The position numbers and the translations under genes are program-made. The notes beneath the pieces are model-generated. The model made no database searches and was not told the DNA's origin. It saw only the letters and a list, made by a program, of their open reading frames with translations. Of a DNA stretch of 64,000 bases, positions 32,620 to 42,386 are shown in pieces. This DNA is from Mesorhabditis belari (Eukaryota > Nematoda > Chromadorea > Rhabditida > Rhabditidae). The stretch is from the NCBI GenBank assembly GCA_958450365.1, contig CAUEEP010000743.1, positions 6,595,501 through 6,659,500 of the forward strand. The letters run 5' to 3'. How positions within the stretch are numbered: the first letter of the stretch is position 1; each line of letters opens with the position of its first letter.

Positions 32620-35155
32620 TTATTTTTCACTTTCAAAAGACCGAATCGAGAATTGAGGGGCCAAGATGAGAAGGCCAATCGCAGTCGAAGCTGAAACAAG
32701 GGGAATTATTAACGAATAATACTGTAGCTAGAAATCTGAACTTTCAAAGATTTTGAACAAATTTTGATTTCATATTCGTTTCTTTGCTTGTACCGGTAAT
32801 CGTTAGAATAGCCGCAAAACAGAAACGATCGACAACATGCGAAAGGGCTCTCCACGCATCTTTTTCCGCTTCTTCACCATTTCCATCCTGAAAATTCGCT
32901 TTTAAACATGGGAACAATGATTGTAAAACTCACTCTTTTCACTTCAACGTTCTCATTGTTTGAGTTTAGAAAGGCACAGCGTTGGAGCTTGAGTTGTCGA
33001 AGGGTTTCATTTCTCTCGCGTTTCACTCGACCGCCAACAATTCGGCCGATCACAGAGAAACCAATAAAGCGCAGCCAACGAGTCATTCGAAAATAATTTA
33101 ATAATTTGATAGTTTAGGGATCAATACAAACCTAGGCCTTTGCTCAGCACTGTGTCTAAAATTGAGCACGAGAACCGAAAGAGAAACGGAGAGAGCCGAG
33201 AGAGCCATATTTGACATTAAATAAATTTCTGAAAGATTTTGAATGACGTCATTTCATATATAAGGAAACCGATTAGCGGTATGACGTCACTAGTTTCTGG
33301 CATACTTTCAGCAATGTTGAAAGAGAAAACGGAGTACGCGAGAAGAACAGTCAAGCCGAGGGTTACCTGATAGTCAAATACAGTCGACCCTTGATATAAC
33401 GATTCTCTCGGGGCCACAAAATGGAATCGAGAATTGAATCTTAAGATTTTATTAGGAGCTCGGCTGGGACCGGGGCTCTGAATCATTATATCGAGAGCCG
33501 ACTGTATTATCATTATTCTAAACTTTTCCTCACCTTTTCCCCGCTCTCACACGGTAAAATGAATTGCATTAGAGTCAAGATCTGAAATGTTTAATGTTTA
33601 ATTTCTTCACGACTCACGAATACCGATAGCATTACACACGGATAGATGATATTGTAGAGGAAATAGAGCATTCGTCTCCGCAAATGCAACTCGAACACCA
33701 CAACCGGGAAACTAGCCAAATTCTGGTTTTTATTGTGTTTTATTCATCTCACCTTCCACGATTGTCATCGACCAGATATTTTGTGGTTCGATTGGCAACG
33801 ATCTGATTTGATAGTAAAAGAATTCGAAATGGAAACGACTTTTTATGAACTACCGTCAGTAGAAGAGCTAATAGAAGAGCCGTATAGTGTTCAAAATTGG
33901 TTTTTGTAACTTAACAAAACAAACAAAGAAAATGGCGGTGCGGTGAATCGAACCGGGGTTCGAATCATTCTCGTTCGCGCGAGGCACTAGCATACTATCC
34001 TCTACGCCATTTGAGCGCTTGCTGGTGGGAACTAATTTAGCCTTATACCGCGGCGGCGGCGTTTTCCGCATGCCGAAACTTCAAAACTCTTTCCTTGAAA
34101 ATTTTGTATTGGTTGATGATGCGAAAAGAGTTCCCTAGTTAGACTACGCGACGCTCCTATAGGGTCTTCTATTAGAATATTTACCATACCTGCCACTCGC
34201 CATTTTCCGTGAATGAGTCTCTCGTGAATGGTGTTTTCCCATCGTAACGTTCCATAATTTGGAGATCAAGTTGTTGCTTGTCATACATCCCTAAAGATTT
34301 GTACATTTTTTTGTTTTGTTTACTTCTTTTTACAAAAAATCTCTTACATGATCGAAACTCAAGTCGACAAAATTGGTCATCAAAAGGAAAATAGCTGACA
34401 TCAAGTCTCAAAAAAAACAAAGCGATTAAATAGAATTTTCAGAATCAAACCGGCAAATTGAATACACTTTAGCTGGTGGTGCAAATTGAACTAAATGAAA
34501 TATATTTTTTCTTTTGATTTTTCTATTTTATTCTACCATCCCCATCACTCGTAACGTGCAGATTCACCTCGACGAATCCCCGTGAGAAATCCCGTGCACT
34601 AAAATTGTGCACTTGAAGTGAGCCAAAGCCAAAAAAAGCCAAAAAAGCCAAAAATATAGCATACTTATTGAAAAGAACGATGTCTGGTGTCCACATCGCT
34701 TTAGTCGAAACAGATAACTAAAGAAGTTTTTTCGAAGAACAGGTAACTAAAGAAGAAGCAAAATTTTGCCAGAAATGCGAACTTTGCTAATATTTCCAAA
34801 ATGTCCAGGATCCCATTTCACTCTTTCATCTTTCCAATAATGTTCCACCCAAACATTCAAAGCCATCACTTGACTTCTCTCATCCTAAAGCCTCTTGGTG
34901 AACGTGTTTTCGCTGCGTAGAACTTATTATATTGAATATATGAGTGAGAGTGAGTCCCATGAAGACATCGACCGCTTTTGAAGCATTGTAAACAGGTCGA
35001 ACGGCTCGATCGTAACCCCACATAATGTGTCTACAAAAGAGATCGGGGATTAGGCGATTGATTGTAGAAAACTCTCTACCTATATAGTCTTCTCTCATCT
35101 CCAGAAATGCTATAAACATGAAGAGAATAATTGTGAAGAGACAAGGGGAATTGTG
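32620..35155 (-). CDS. Cys-loop ligand-gated ion channel subunit (nicotinic receptor-like)
   Basis: About 17 minus-strand exons encode a pentameric receptor subunit. Seen in order: DERRLYRHIMWGYDRAVRPV (N-terminal helix), GLTLTHIF, MALNVWVEHYWKDERVKWDP (loop D), AMWTPDIVLFN (loop A), the Cys loop C-RLDVSYFPFDDQF-C with 13 residues between cysteines, WMYDKQQLDL, M1 ending ...ILTLMQFILPCESGEK, M2 VTLGLTVLLAYSVFSFNIAE, M3 MALSALSVSLSVLVLNFRHS and a short M4 (STAIGLLILAPQ). The loop C region (ANRTTKYLVDDNRG) lacks the vicinal Cys pair, so it is not an alpha-type subunit. The first coding exon and signal peptide are not resolved. Two junctions lack canonical sites: the exon ending at 34928 is followed by ATAAGT instead of GTAAGT, and the exon starting at 33087 follows TTTTCG instead of TTTCAG. 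The gene may be decaying, or the bases may be wrong. Confidence 0.8.
33379..33506. mobile_element. pogo/Tigger-like MITE in receptor intron
   Basis: 128 bp. The left end is TACAGTCGACCCTTGATATA and the right end is the inverse of TACAGTCGGCTCTCGATATA, each including a TA as in Tc/pogo target duplications. It lies between the exon ending the M1 segment and the M2 exon. Confidence 0.75.
33936..34014 (-). pseudogene. tRNA-like relic
   Basis: The minus strand has GGCGTAGAGGATAGTATGC (A-box side) and CGGTTCGATTCACCG (a good T-arm with the B-box). The anticodon stem does not pair. It lies in the large intron 33803-34199 of the receptor gene, in the same orientation. Confidence 0.5.
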
Positions 35156-36136
35156 CTAAAATGGGATTGCAAAAAAAAAACAACTATGTAAGTAAACAAC
35201 CGTCGTTTCCTGGTTTAGAATTGCCGGATCTAAATCTGTTTTCATTTTGATTTAGAGCCGATAATAAATAAGCAAATATGGGTGAAGAAAGAATCATTTG
35301 GAGCTCAAAAAAGTGAATTTGCCCACGTCGGGAGGAAAGAAGACTCGATAAAAGGGCCAATTGACTTTGCATTTTCCACTCCGATAAGCATATGCGCGAA
35401 CATATTCAGTCCCAAAGTGTGTCTTTTTTGAAGTCTCAGTAAAATTTGGATTTTTTCTAAAAAGTTTAGTCTAGTATTACTGTCAAAGTATCTGTCGAGG
35501 CTAACTACATGTTTTTTCAATAATATCACAATCAATCGAGCACCATCATTTGGGTTCTCCGGCCTTATCAGTCGACAATTTTCCCTAAAGTATCCAATCA
35601 AACAAATCCTCCCTTATTTAAAATTTAATATTAATATCGAGACTATCTGTAATTACATACGCTTGCTTGTTAAACCACTTTTTTTTTAAAAAACGCAAGT
35701 TCACATTTATAAAAAAATGAAATGAAATACAAGAGTATGCTGGGCACTTTATTATCATAAATAAAAAAGAGCAACAACGGTAGGTGAAACGAATGCAAAA
35801 ATAAATTATTATGACCCAAAATGAATTATTGCAATAGTTCAGAAGTGAAAATGTATATAGAGTATAAACTTGGAATACGCACTCTTTTGAAAGCACTGAT
35901 TGCTGAGATAAATCATGGACACAATTCGTCAGAACAAGTGCAAAAAATATCTCTAGGATCAACCATTAGAATTTAAAATAGTCGAGGAAGTTCGTTGTTT
36001 TCTGAAAATTAGAATAGCCAGGTTCGACTGATGGTTTATAAAAAATAAAAAGATAACTGTGTAAACATCAAGTATGTAACAAATACCCGCATCGATAAAG
36101 TGCAATAATTACAAACTACCATAGCAAAGTACAGCC
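35156..36136. other. 5' region of the receptor gene and 3' flank of cytohesin
   Basis: It should contain the receptor's signal-peptide exon and promoter. The minus-strand frame 35305-35601 looks protein-like in places but has no known motif, and it could not be joined to the receptor. Confidence 0.35.
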
Positions 36137-39100
36137 TTAAAATGTCTTTGGATTGGGATAGGTCTGAATAACTTTTCCGATAGCTTCAACCCATTTTTGC
36201 AATTCATCCGAGGAGCTGGCGGATACTCGGTAAACAGAATGACGGCCCTCAACCAGGCGTCCATCAGATTCCGTTTTGCATGCCTTTATCCTTTCATCTC
36301 GAGTGACAGAATAGATTTCAAATGTATGTGGTCTTGGAGCATTCTCTACTCTAAAATTTTATAATGAAAGTAAGCAAAAAATCTTTAATAACCTTTTGAT
36401 CCCCACATTCTGCAGTGGAATAATGCCGCGAGGCTCTTTATCCTTTGGGTGTTCAAAATAGTACAAACACGAGTCTGACAAAATGAACCTGCAATGACAA
36501 ATTAAAGATAAAAATTTTTAACATAAAAATATAAAAATGTCGTACAATACCCACCAACGTCTTTTCCACGAAAGCGGTCCTGTCAAAAATTGATTGCTTG
36601 ATTGTTTGAATAACCATCCATCATAATCAGCATGATCAACAAGAGAACCAAGTGAGTCATTCGGCAATCTAAAGAAAAAGTTTTTTTTGTAAAAATCCAC
36701 AACAAACTTGAAAGCTTGTTGTTTGATCGAGTCGTAAATATTCCCCAACATAGATTGCTGTATATCTCCAGAAGTAACAAAGTCTCTGTTCATAGAAAGA
36801 AATCTAAAAATTTGGTAACTATTGTATATGTTACATGATAGAGGCGCTACAAAGAGTCGTCCGTCTATTTATTTAAACACTAATGCCTACCTTTCAAAAG
36901 ACGGTTTATCCTTGACACTTGGATTATGTAATAAAGTATTCAACATAACACAACTATAGGCAAGTATATAACAAACATCCGGCGACTTGAAGATTGTAGG
37001 GTTTGCTTTGGTGTAATGAGCTAAATATTAGTTTATTCATCTAACTTAAAATGACCAGTTTACCTGCAAACTTTTCAATTATTCTATCAATCTTCTGACT
37101 TTCTCCAGGCAAACGAAATGATGCCAGAAAGAGTCGAAGAGCATCCACTATGTGCATTTCTGCTAGACTGTGAAATTCACAATACCTTAAAATAATATAT
37201 TAATAGAAGAATAATAAAAACTAACTTTTGCAGTACTTCCAATACAAAAGGATCGTTTAAACCCAAATAGTCGCCTATAGCCGCTTTACTCACTCCTGAA
37301 AATAAAAAATATACATTAAAACTTTGTTTTTAAACCTTTGATTTCAGTTGTGCATTTATACAACCATTGAGCTACATCACTGGGCGTAGGGCTTAGAAGG
37401 CCACGCTCAATCATCCACTGCAATCCCTTTTCTGGTTCTTGGTTAAATTTCTTCTTTCCTTGTGACATGAGTTTGCTCTTGGACTTGCTACCATCATCAA
37501 CATAGTAAAGAGTCTCGAGTTCACTGTCAATCTAAAAAAAGTTAATATTTACGATAAAAAAAATTGCTAACCTCATGCATCTCATTTTTCAAAGATTGAA
37601 TTTCTTCTATGAGCTCCATTTTTCGCTTTCTGATTTGACGAAGCGACGAAGCATCTTGCTCAGCCATCTGAAGATTGTCGTCGGCCATAGCAAAGCTCAT
37701 TCGGTTGCGTTGTTTACTAGAGCAAAGCTAATATCTATCTCATTAAGGCAACAAGGCTTACTTGTTACGCTTATCTGGCGAATCGTCCGTAATTTGTATA
37801 TATGGTACTGGAATCTGCCAGTGTCTCGATGTATCTTCATCCTGAAATTCCCAATTAAATAAATTGCTATTTTTATTTACGATAAAAAAATTCTAGTTTT
37901 TTCTTTCAATAACAGTTATGTAAAGGTTTTGAAATAATGGCGGCAAATCATTCAAGCTCGCCTAACTTTTGTGATACTTTGCATCGACGCTTGACTAGAT
38001 GTCTTCAGGAGAAAAGAGATATCCGACAAGAGCTAGCAAATGTAAGAACTCATCTTGAAGACTTGGCTAATCCAATCGAGAATATACTCATTCTAGGCGA
38101 TGGTAACCTTAGTTTCTCCCTTTCTTATGGAAGAGTATTTCACGGGAGAAAAGTCGATGCAACTGTTCTGGAACCCGATCGCTCGAGCTTTGTTGAACGC
38201 TATGGAGAAAGTGCTAAATCAATATTGCAACGCTTGGCTAGTTTTGCTAACGTAAAGGTATTCTATGGGATCGATGCCACAAAGAATGAAACAATCCCTA
38301 GCAAAAGCTATGACCGCATCATTATGAATTTTCCTCATCACGGTGGAAAAACAAACATTAAGAAAGCTCGTCTTCTTCTGAGTGGTATTTTTAACGTGGT
38401 CGCCAAAATTATGAAAAGTGCACCAAATTCCTCTACTCCCGAATTTTATTTGACGCTGACCAGAGAACAATCAGAATTTCGAAATTTTTCATCGATTTTC
38501 ACCGAATCAAGCGTAATAACTAAACATATAGAAACGGGACACCACATGGATTCTTGGCAACCGATATACCTGGCAGCTAATTTTGAGTTAGAATGCACTC
38601 GTGTTCAGCCGTTTGATCCATCATTTTTTCGCGAATATAAAGCGGCAGGCTACAAGAGAACAAATCGAGGCTTCAAAAATGATTTGGGCGTGACATACGT
38701 TTTTGTGTTACGTCAAGCATTAAGTCTCACAAACCAAAGCAACTTTGTAAACCCTCTACTGCCATATTATTCGCATCATTTTTCCTTTGTTCTTCAGCAA
38801 GCGAATAGATCGACCGAATTTGACAAAGTGCCCCGCATACTCTATCAAGCAGCAAACGGAACAGCGATTCATTGTATCGAGCTTGAAGAACTTAGGACTT
38901 ACGACCCAGACAATAGAGAGAATAGAATCTACAAAGTCACTTTTCAATCATCAAGCTCACTTTCCAAAACAGAATGCAATGTTTTGGTTGATGATACAAG
39001 AATTAGAGTGGGGAAGTTGCTCAAAGAAGAACAAATTTCTTTAATTCTAACGTAGTCCTCAACAGTCAGTTAGGTATATGTTTTTGTATTTGCTACTCTC

Positions 39101-39518
39101 TAATATATTTGTTGTATAAGCGATTAAAACATTAAACTTTACCTCAATGCGTAGTTTCTTCTGTGGCGGTTTCTCATAGGGCCCATAGTGATGAGCAGTT
39201 GTTATTTGAGACGACTGCGATTCTTGATCAAGACTCCATGCAGGCGTATACATTTCCTCATAACTGCATTCAACAATAGTTGATAGTGCCGGCTTTTGAG
39301 ATACTAAAAAGAATGTGATTTACCTTATTTACAAAGAAACGAAAATAAAATGTTTAAGAACTGAAACATTCAAGAAGGGAAAACTTTGTTAACTTCTGTC
39401 AGAAGAACTAGCCCTTTGTTTTTTTTTTGGTTACAATCTACCAATTTCTCGAAAAAAAATTTTTGACTACCTAGCTTATTGTTAACAATATAATAAAACG
39501 CTTACGTGGATGTGCCAT
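36137..39518 (-). CDS. grp-1: Cytohesin-type Arf guanine-nucleotide exchange factor (Sec7-PH)
   Basis: Twelve minus-strand exons from the ATG at 39518 to the stop at 36137 give 478 residues. After a unique N-terminus of about 100 residues comes a coiled coil ([20 protein letters not shown]), then the Sec7 domain: [18 protein letters not shown] contains the catalytic Glu, and [19 protein letters not shown] is the second signature. The linker [17 protein letters not shown] leads to the PH domain (DGWLFKQ...[30 protein letters not shown]). Known cytohesins load GTP on Arf proteins at phosphoinositide-rich membranes. The usual family length is about 400; the extra N-terminus ([16 protein letters not shown]...) is encoded by exons 39506-39518, 39143-39303 and 37762-37841. 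Translation could also begin at Met codons in exon 37572-37716 ([16 protein letters not shown]). A TTTTTAG site 39 bases before the ATG may accept a spliced leader. Intron 37842-39142 contains another gene on the other strand. Confidence 0.88.
37937..39055 (+). CDS. BMT5-like rRNA methyltransferase-domain protein, nested and intronless
   Basis: A single-exon ORF of 372 codons. The N-terminal 45 residues form a helical, basic lead. Residues about 50-260 match the DUF2431/BMT5-like Rossmann fold: [17 protein letters not shown] (SAM-binding loop), [46 protein letters not shown] (the NFPHHGG signature) and [12 protein letters not shown]. The C-terminal 110 residues (after about residue 265) are unassigned; in animals related domains occur in FDXACB1. 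Yeast BMT5 methylates a uridine N3 of 25S rRNA; the substrate here is unproven. The gene lies wholly within a 1.3-kb intron of the cytohesin gene, on the opposite strand, and has no introns in a window where most genes have many, suggesting arrival by retroposition. Confidence 0.8.
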   Translation: MAANHSSSPNFCDTLHRRLTRCLQEKRDIRQELANVRTHLEDLANPIENILILGDGNLSFSLSYGRVFHGRKVDATVLEPDRSSFVERYGESAKSILQRLASFANVKVFYGIDATKNETIPSKSYDRIIMNFPHHGGKTNIKKARLLLSGIFNVVAKIMKSAPNSSTPEFYLTLTREQSEFRNFSSIFTESSVITKHIETGHHMDSWQPIYLAANFELECTRVQPFDPSFFREYKAAGYKRTNRGFKNDLGVTYVFVLRQALSLTNQSNFVNPLLPYYSHHFSFVLQQANRSTEFDKVPRILYQAANGTAIHCIELEELRTYDPDNRENRIYKVTFQSSSSLSKTECNVLVDDTRIRVGKLLKEEQISLILT

Positions 39519-39927
39519 CGAAATCTCTTTTGTATTCACGCGCGGAGACCCCGTACTCTAAAAATATAGTTATTTTCATCAAGACCTTAGATATTTAAAG
39601 CAAAAAACAGCAAAAAAAAATAACGAAAATACTTGCTTAGCAAACAAATAATTAAAGTATGCAAAGGCCTGAATATCTAGTATTATTTTTTTGCTTCATT
39701 ATAAACAAATTATATTATTATATTGTTAACAATATTCATTATAACACTCACAAAATTTTCCACCTCTTTTAAAAATTAAAAACGTATTGACGGGTTACAC
39801 TTTCCTTTGTTTTGTGACTACATATTCGTTACCATTTGCCTTTTAATAACGCTCATGCCACACGTTTTTGTTATTGCAATTGTTGTTCTTAATAAATACA
39901 TTCCAGGAAAGCCATCTTGAAAGATTC
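39519..39927. promoter_or_regulatory. divergent promoter region, cytohesin and SMCR8-like genes
   Basis: Only about 410 bp separate the two start codons. The centre is very AT-rich, with TTGTTAACAATATTCATTAT and another GTTAACAATATAATA nearby. Acceptor-like sites stand on both sides (TTTTTAG for cytohesin, TTCCAG at 39906 for the SMCR8-like gene). Confidence 0.45.
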
Positions 39928-42105
39928 ATGTCAATATGTGCGGAAGATTTATTGATTCGCGGGAGGCGCATTGCCGATCCATTTAATCGTCTCGGATGCA
40001 CTATTGAACCTGTCGTCGCCGTGATAGAGTTTTGCCAGGTTAAGCTCTTTGAATTTAAAGTATGCATATGTTTTGATTCTAGATTGTGGGACCTCGTCCT
40101 CTTCTTTCTTACCCAAAAGATGCCTGTGAACAAGCCCATTTGGACATGGATTCGATAGCGGTAGGAAGTGGTTTCTTTACGACGGCAAGTAATATCTTTT
40201 TAGATTTGGTTAATGTCTAGCGAAACTACGTCGGGCACCGTACTAATGATCTACAACCAACAGATGGGAATTTATGCTCTTTCTTATTACACACTTATTT
40301 ATGATATAAGAGCTCGCGCATTTCAAGTATTTTAAAATAATGTAAAAATGGGTTATCGATAAATTTAGCGTCCGATTTGTCTCGCTTATTTATCTTCAAC
40401 TAAACCCACAAGTGATTTAATGACGCGTTTTACGTGAGTTACTTGGGAAGAAAGAGGAGATAAAGTATTTAATTTTAGCAAACTTTCGCGAAAATATCTT
40501 CTTCCCATAATTCTTTGCAATCGACGCGTATTCATTCATCAGCTTTCGGTGATGATTCAACTTTCCGGCCTAATTGAAAACGATACCGTCCAGGTTAGTA
40601 TTAATTTTTGAGCCTCAATGATGTTCTTATCCAATGCATTTTGAATTTTAGCGATATTATTCGTTCCAAAGTGATGACAGGATAAATATAGCACCGTCGG
40701 TTTGGCAGAAAATATTGACTGTTTCAGAACAGGTATCCTGAAAATCCATTATGCTAAACGCTTGATTCTGTTTTAGGCAAGAAAATTGCGGGTCAAGATG
40801 GAGAATATGTACAAATCACTGGTTTCACGAACAAATTCTAGGGCATCTTGTTGTGGCCATCCAGTTGAGGTACAATTTTTATCTATTATTTATTATAATG
40901 ATCAATTTCAGAAAAACAACCATAACGAAATTAAAGAAACCTTGTGCCAGTTTGTCCACGCTGTTCCTTTACGCCCAATCAAAAACTTGACTCCCTGTGT
41001 AAGAATTTTTATAATTGTTATTAAAAAACTATACTTCAGACATATTCGTCATTTGTTGAAGGCTTACCTCTATTTCACTCGCAACTTGTTGCCCTTGTCC
41101 CCCTTACCGGTGTTCTATTTAGGTATTATTTTTGTTTAATTGTAGGCTATAATAAAACTTTTTAGCTCCGGCCAGCCAATACTTCAATTTCCAAAGTATG
41201 AAACACCGTTGAAAGAAAGGCGCCCTACTTCGTATTTTTTTTTTTTAGATAAAAAACAATTTTTTTAGTGATGAACATGCTGCCATTCATTGCGAGCAGT
41301 CGTTAAAAATGATAACAGGAGCTCTAGATCAGGTAGTTTCTAAGATTATCTATTTTTGCATTTTGTTCTTTACGATCCAAAATGGATTTAGATGCTTTTC
41401 CCAGTGTTGGCGGGAGATTCTCTTCTTGTTTGTGGAAGCGAGCAACGAAAACGAGTTGTGATGGAATTTGCGCACAAGTTGAATTACATATTGCCGAAAT
41501 CTCACTCGAATCGAAAGCCAGTTTTATGGAATACCGATCCCAGACGGTAATAACATTAGCTATTAACACTAAGGCTTTTTTAGGGGCTGTGAAGGGATTT
41601 TTGGAGAATGTGTACCCAAAGGGGGAACTAGAGAAAATAAGGTTGGTTGTTTATTTCCGATTTTTCTAATAAAGGTTTAGGGTGGAGCAACGTTTGATCT
41701 CAACACAAATGTTTTTAAAAATGTCCCATACAATGGGAAATTGCTCAATCATTTAAACATAAAACGAAAGTAAGTTAATTTTTTGACTAGATTTCAAATT
41801 TACCATAAGAATTTAGGTTTCCAGACGATGAATCATTAATTTCTTACATAACTGCGACATTGACTTGGCTTTGTTCGTTTGTGTATATTTGTCGTTTTAT
41901 CTCCCTTCAAACCATTGGAAAATATGTAAGTTAAATTAAGTTTTCGCGTCTAGTTTTTCAATTTTAGGAGCCCATGACAGAAGATGATTTTCGAATAATT
42001 GCAAATTTGCTAAACGAAGTCGACTTTTTGAAATATAACTCTATCAAATCTGGATTGGATCAGAAAAGGAATACAGATGCACAAGCAAAATCATTTAGTC
42101 TTTAG
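39928..42105 (+). CDS. smcr-8: SMCR8-like DENN-family protein
   Basis: Sixteen exons give 504 residues with a closed frame. The start ATG (39928) lies 21 bases after a TTCCAG acceptor-like site. The N-terminal longin/uDENN part has VVAVIEFCQIVGPRPLLSYP, SIAIWLMSSE, IYALSYYTLIYDIRARAFQR and PICLAYLSSTKPTSDLM, the same order as the human SMCR8 and folliculin longin domains (EFSEQVGP, LYDLEARGF, PFCLAYIS). Then come a helical stretch (KLRVKMENMYKSLVSR) and a DENN-like part (LPLFHSQLVALVPLTGVLF, LFPVLAGDSLLVCGSEQRKR). SMCR8 acts with C9orf72 as a GAP complex in autophagy and lysosome control. Folliculin is the alternative; SMCR8 fits the motifs somewhat better. The C-terminal helix region (ESLISYITATLTWLC) is hydrophobic. 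The gene converges with the FAR gene, 281 bp apart. Confidence 0.65.
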
Positions 42106-42386
42106 GGTTTATCTTTTTATTGGTTACTTTTTTTATCTTCCACTTCCACTTATCTTTTGCGCTTTAAAGCACATATATCAGACCTTATTTACTTACTAAA
42201 TCTTGAATCAACCCTTAACTTTTGAAAATTTCGAGGTAATTTTTGGCAAGTTTTGAGAATCACGTTTTGATGTTGCTTTTTTCTTGTGATTATACAGGTA
42301 AACCTTTCTAAGTCGAAACTGTGATTAACGAATGTAGAAATACAAAGATAAATAGCCAATACTAAAACCTCCAAGTTTACTTGACA

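Noticed and set aside
35305..35601. 98-codon minus-strand ORF upstream of the receptor
   Set aside because: Could not be joined to the receptor in phase and lacks a signal peptide.
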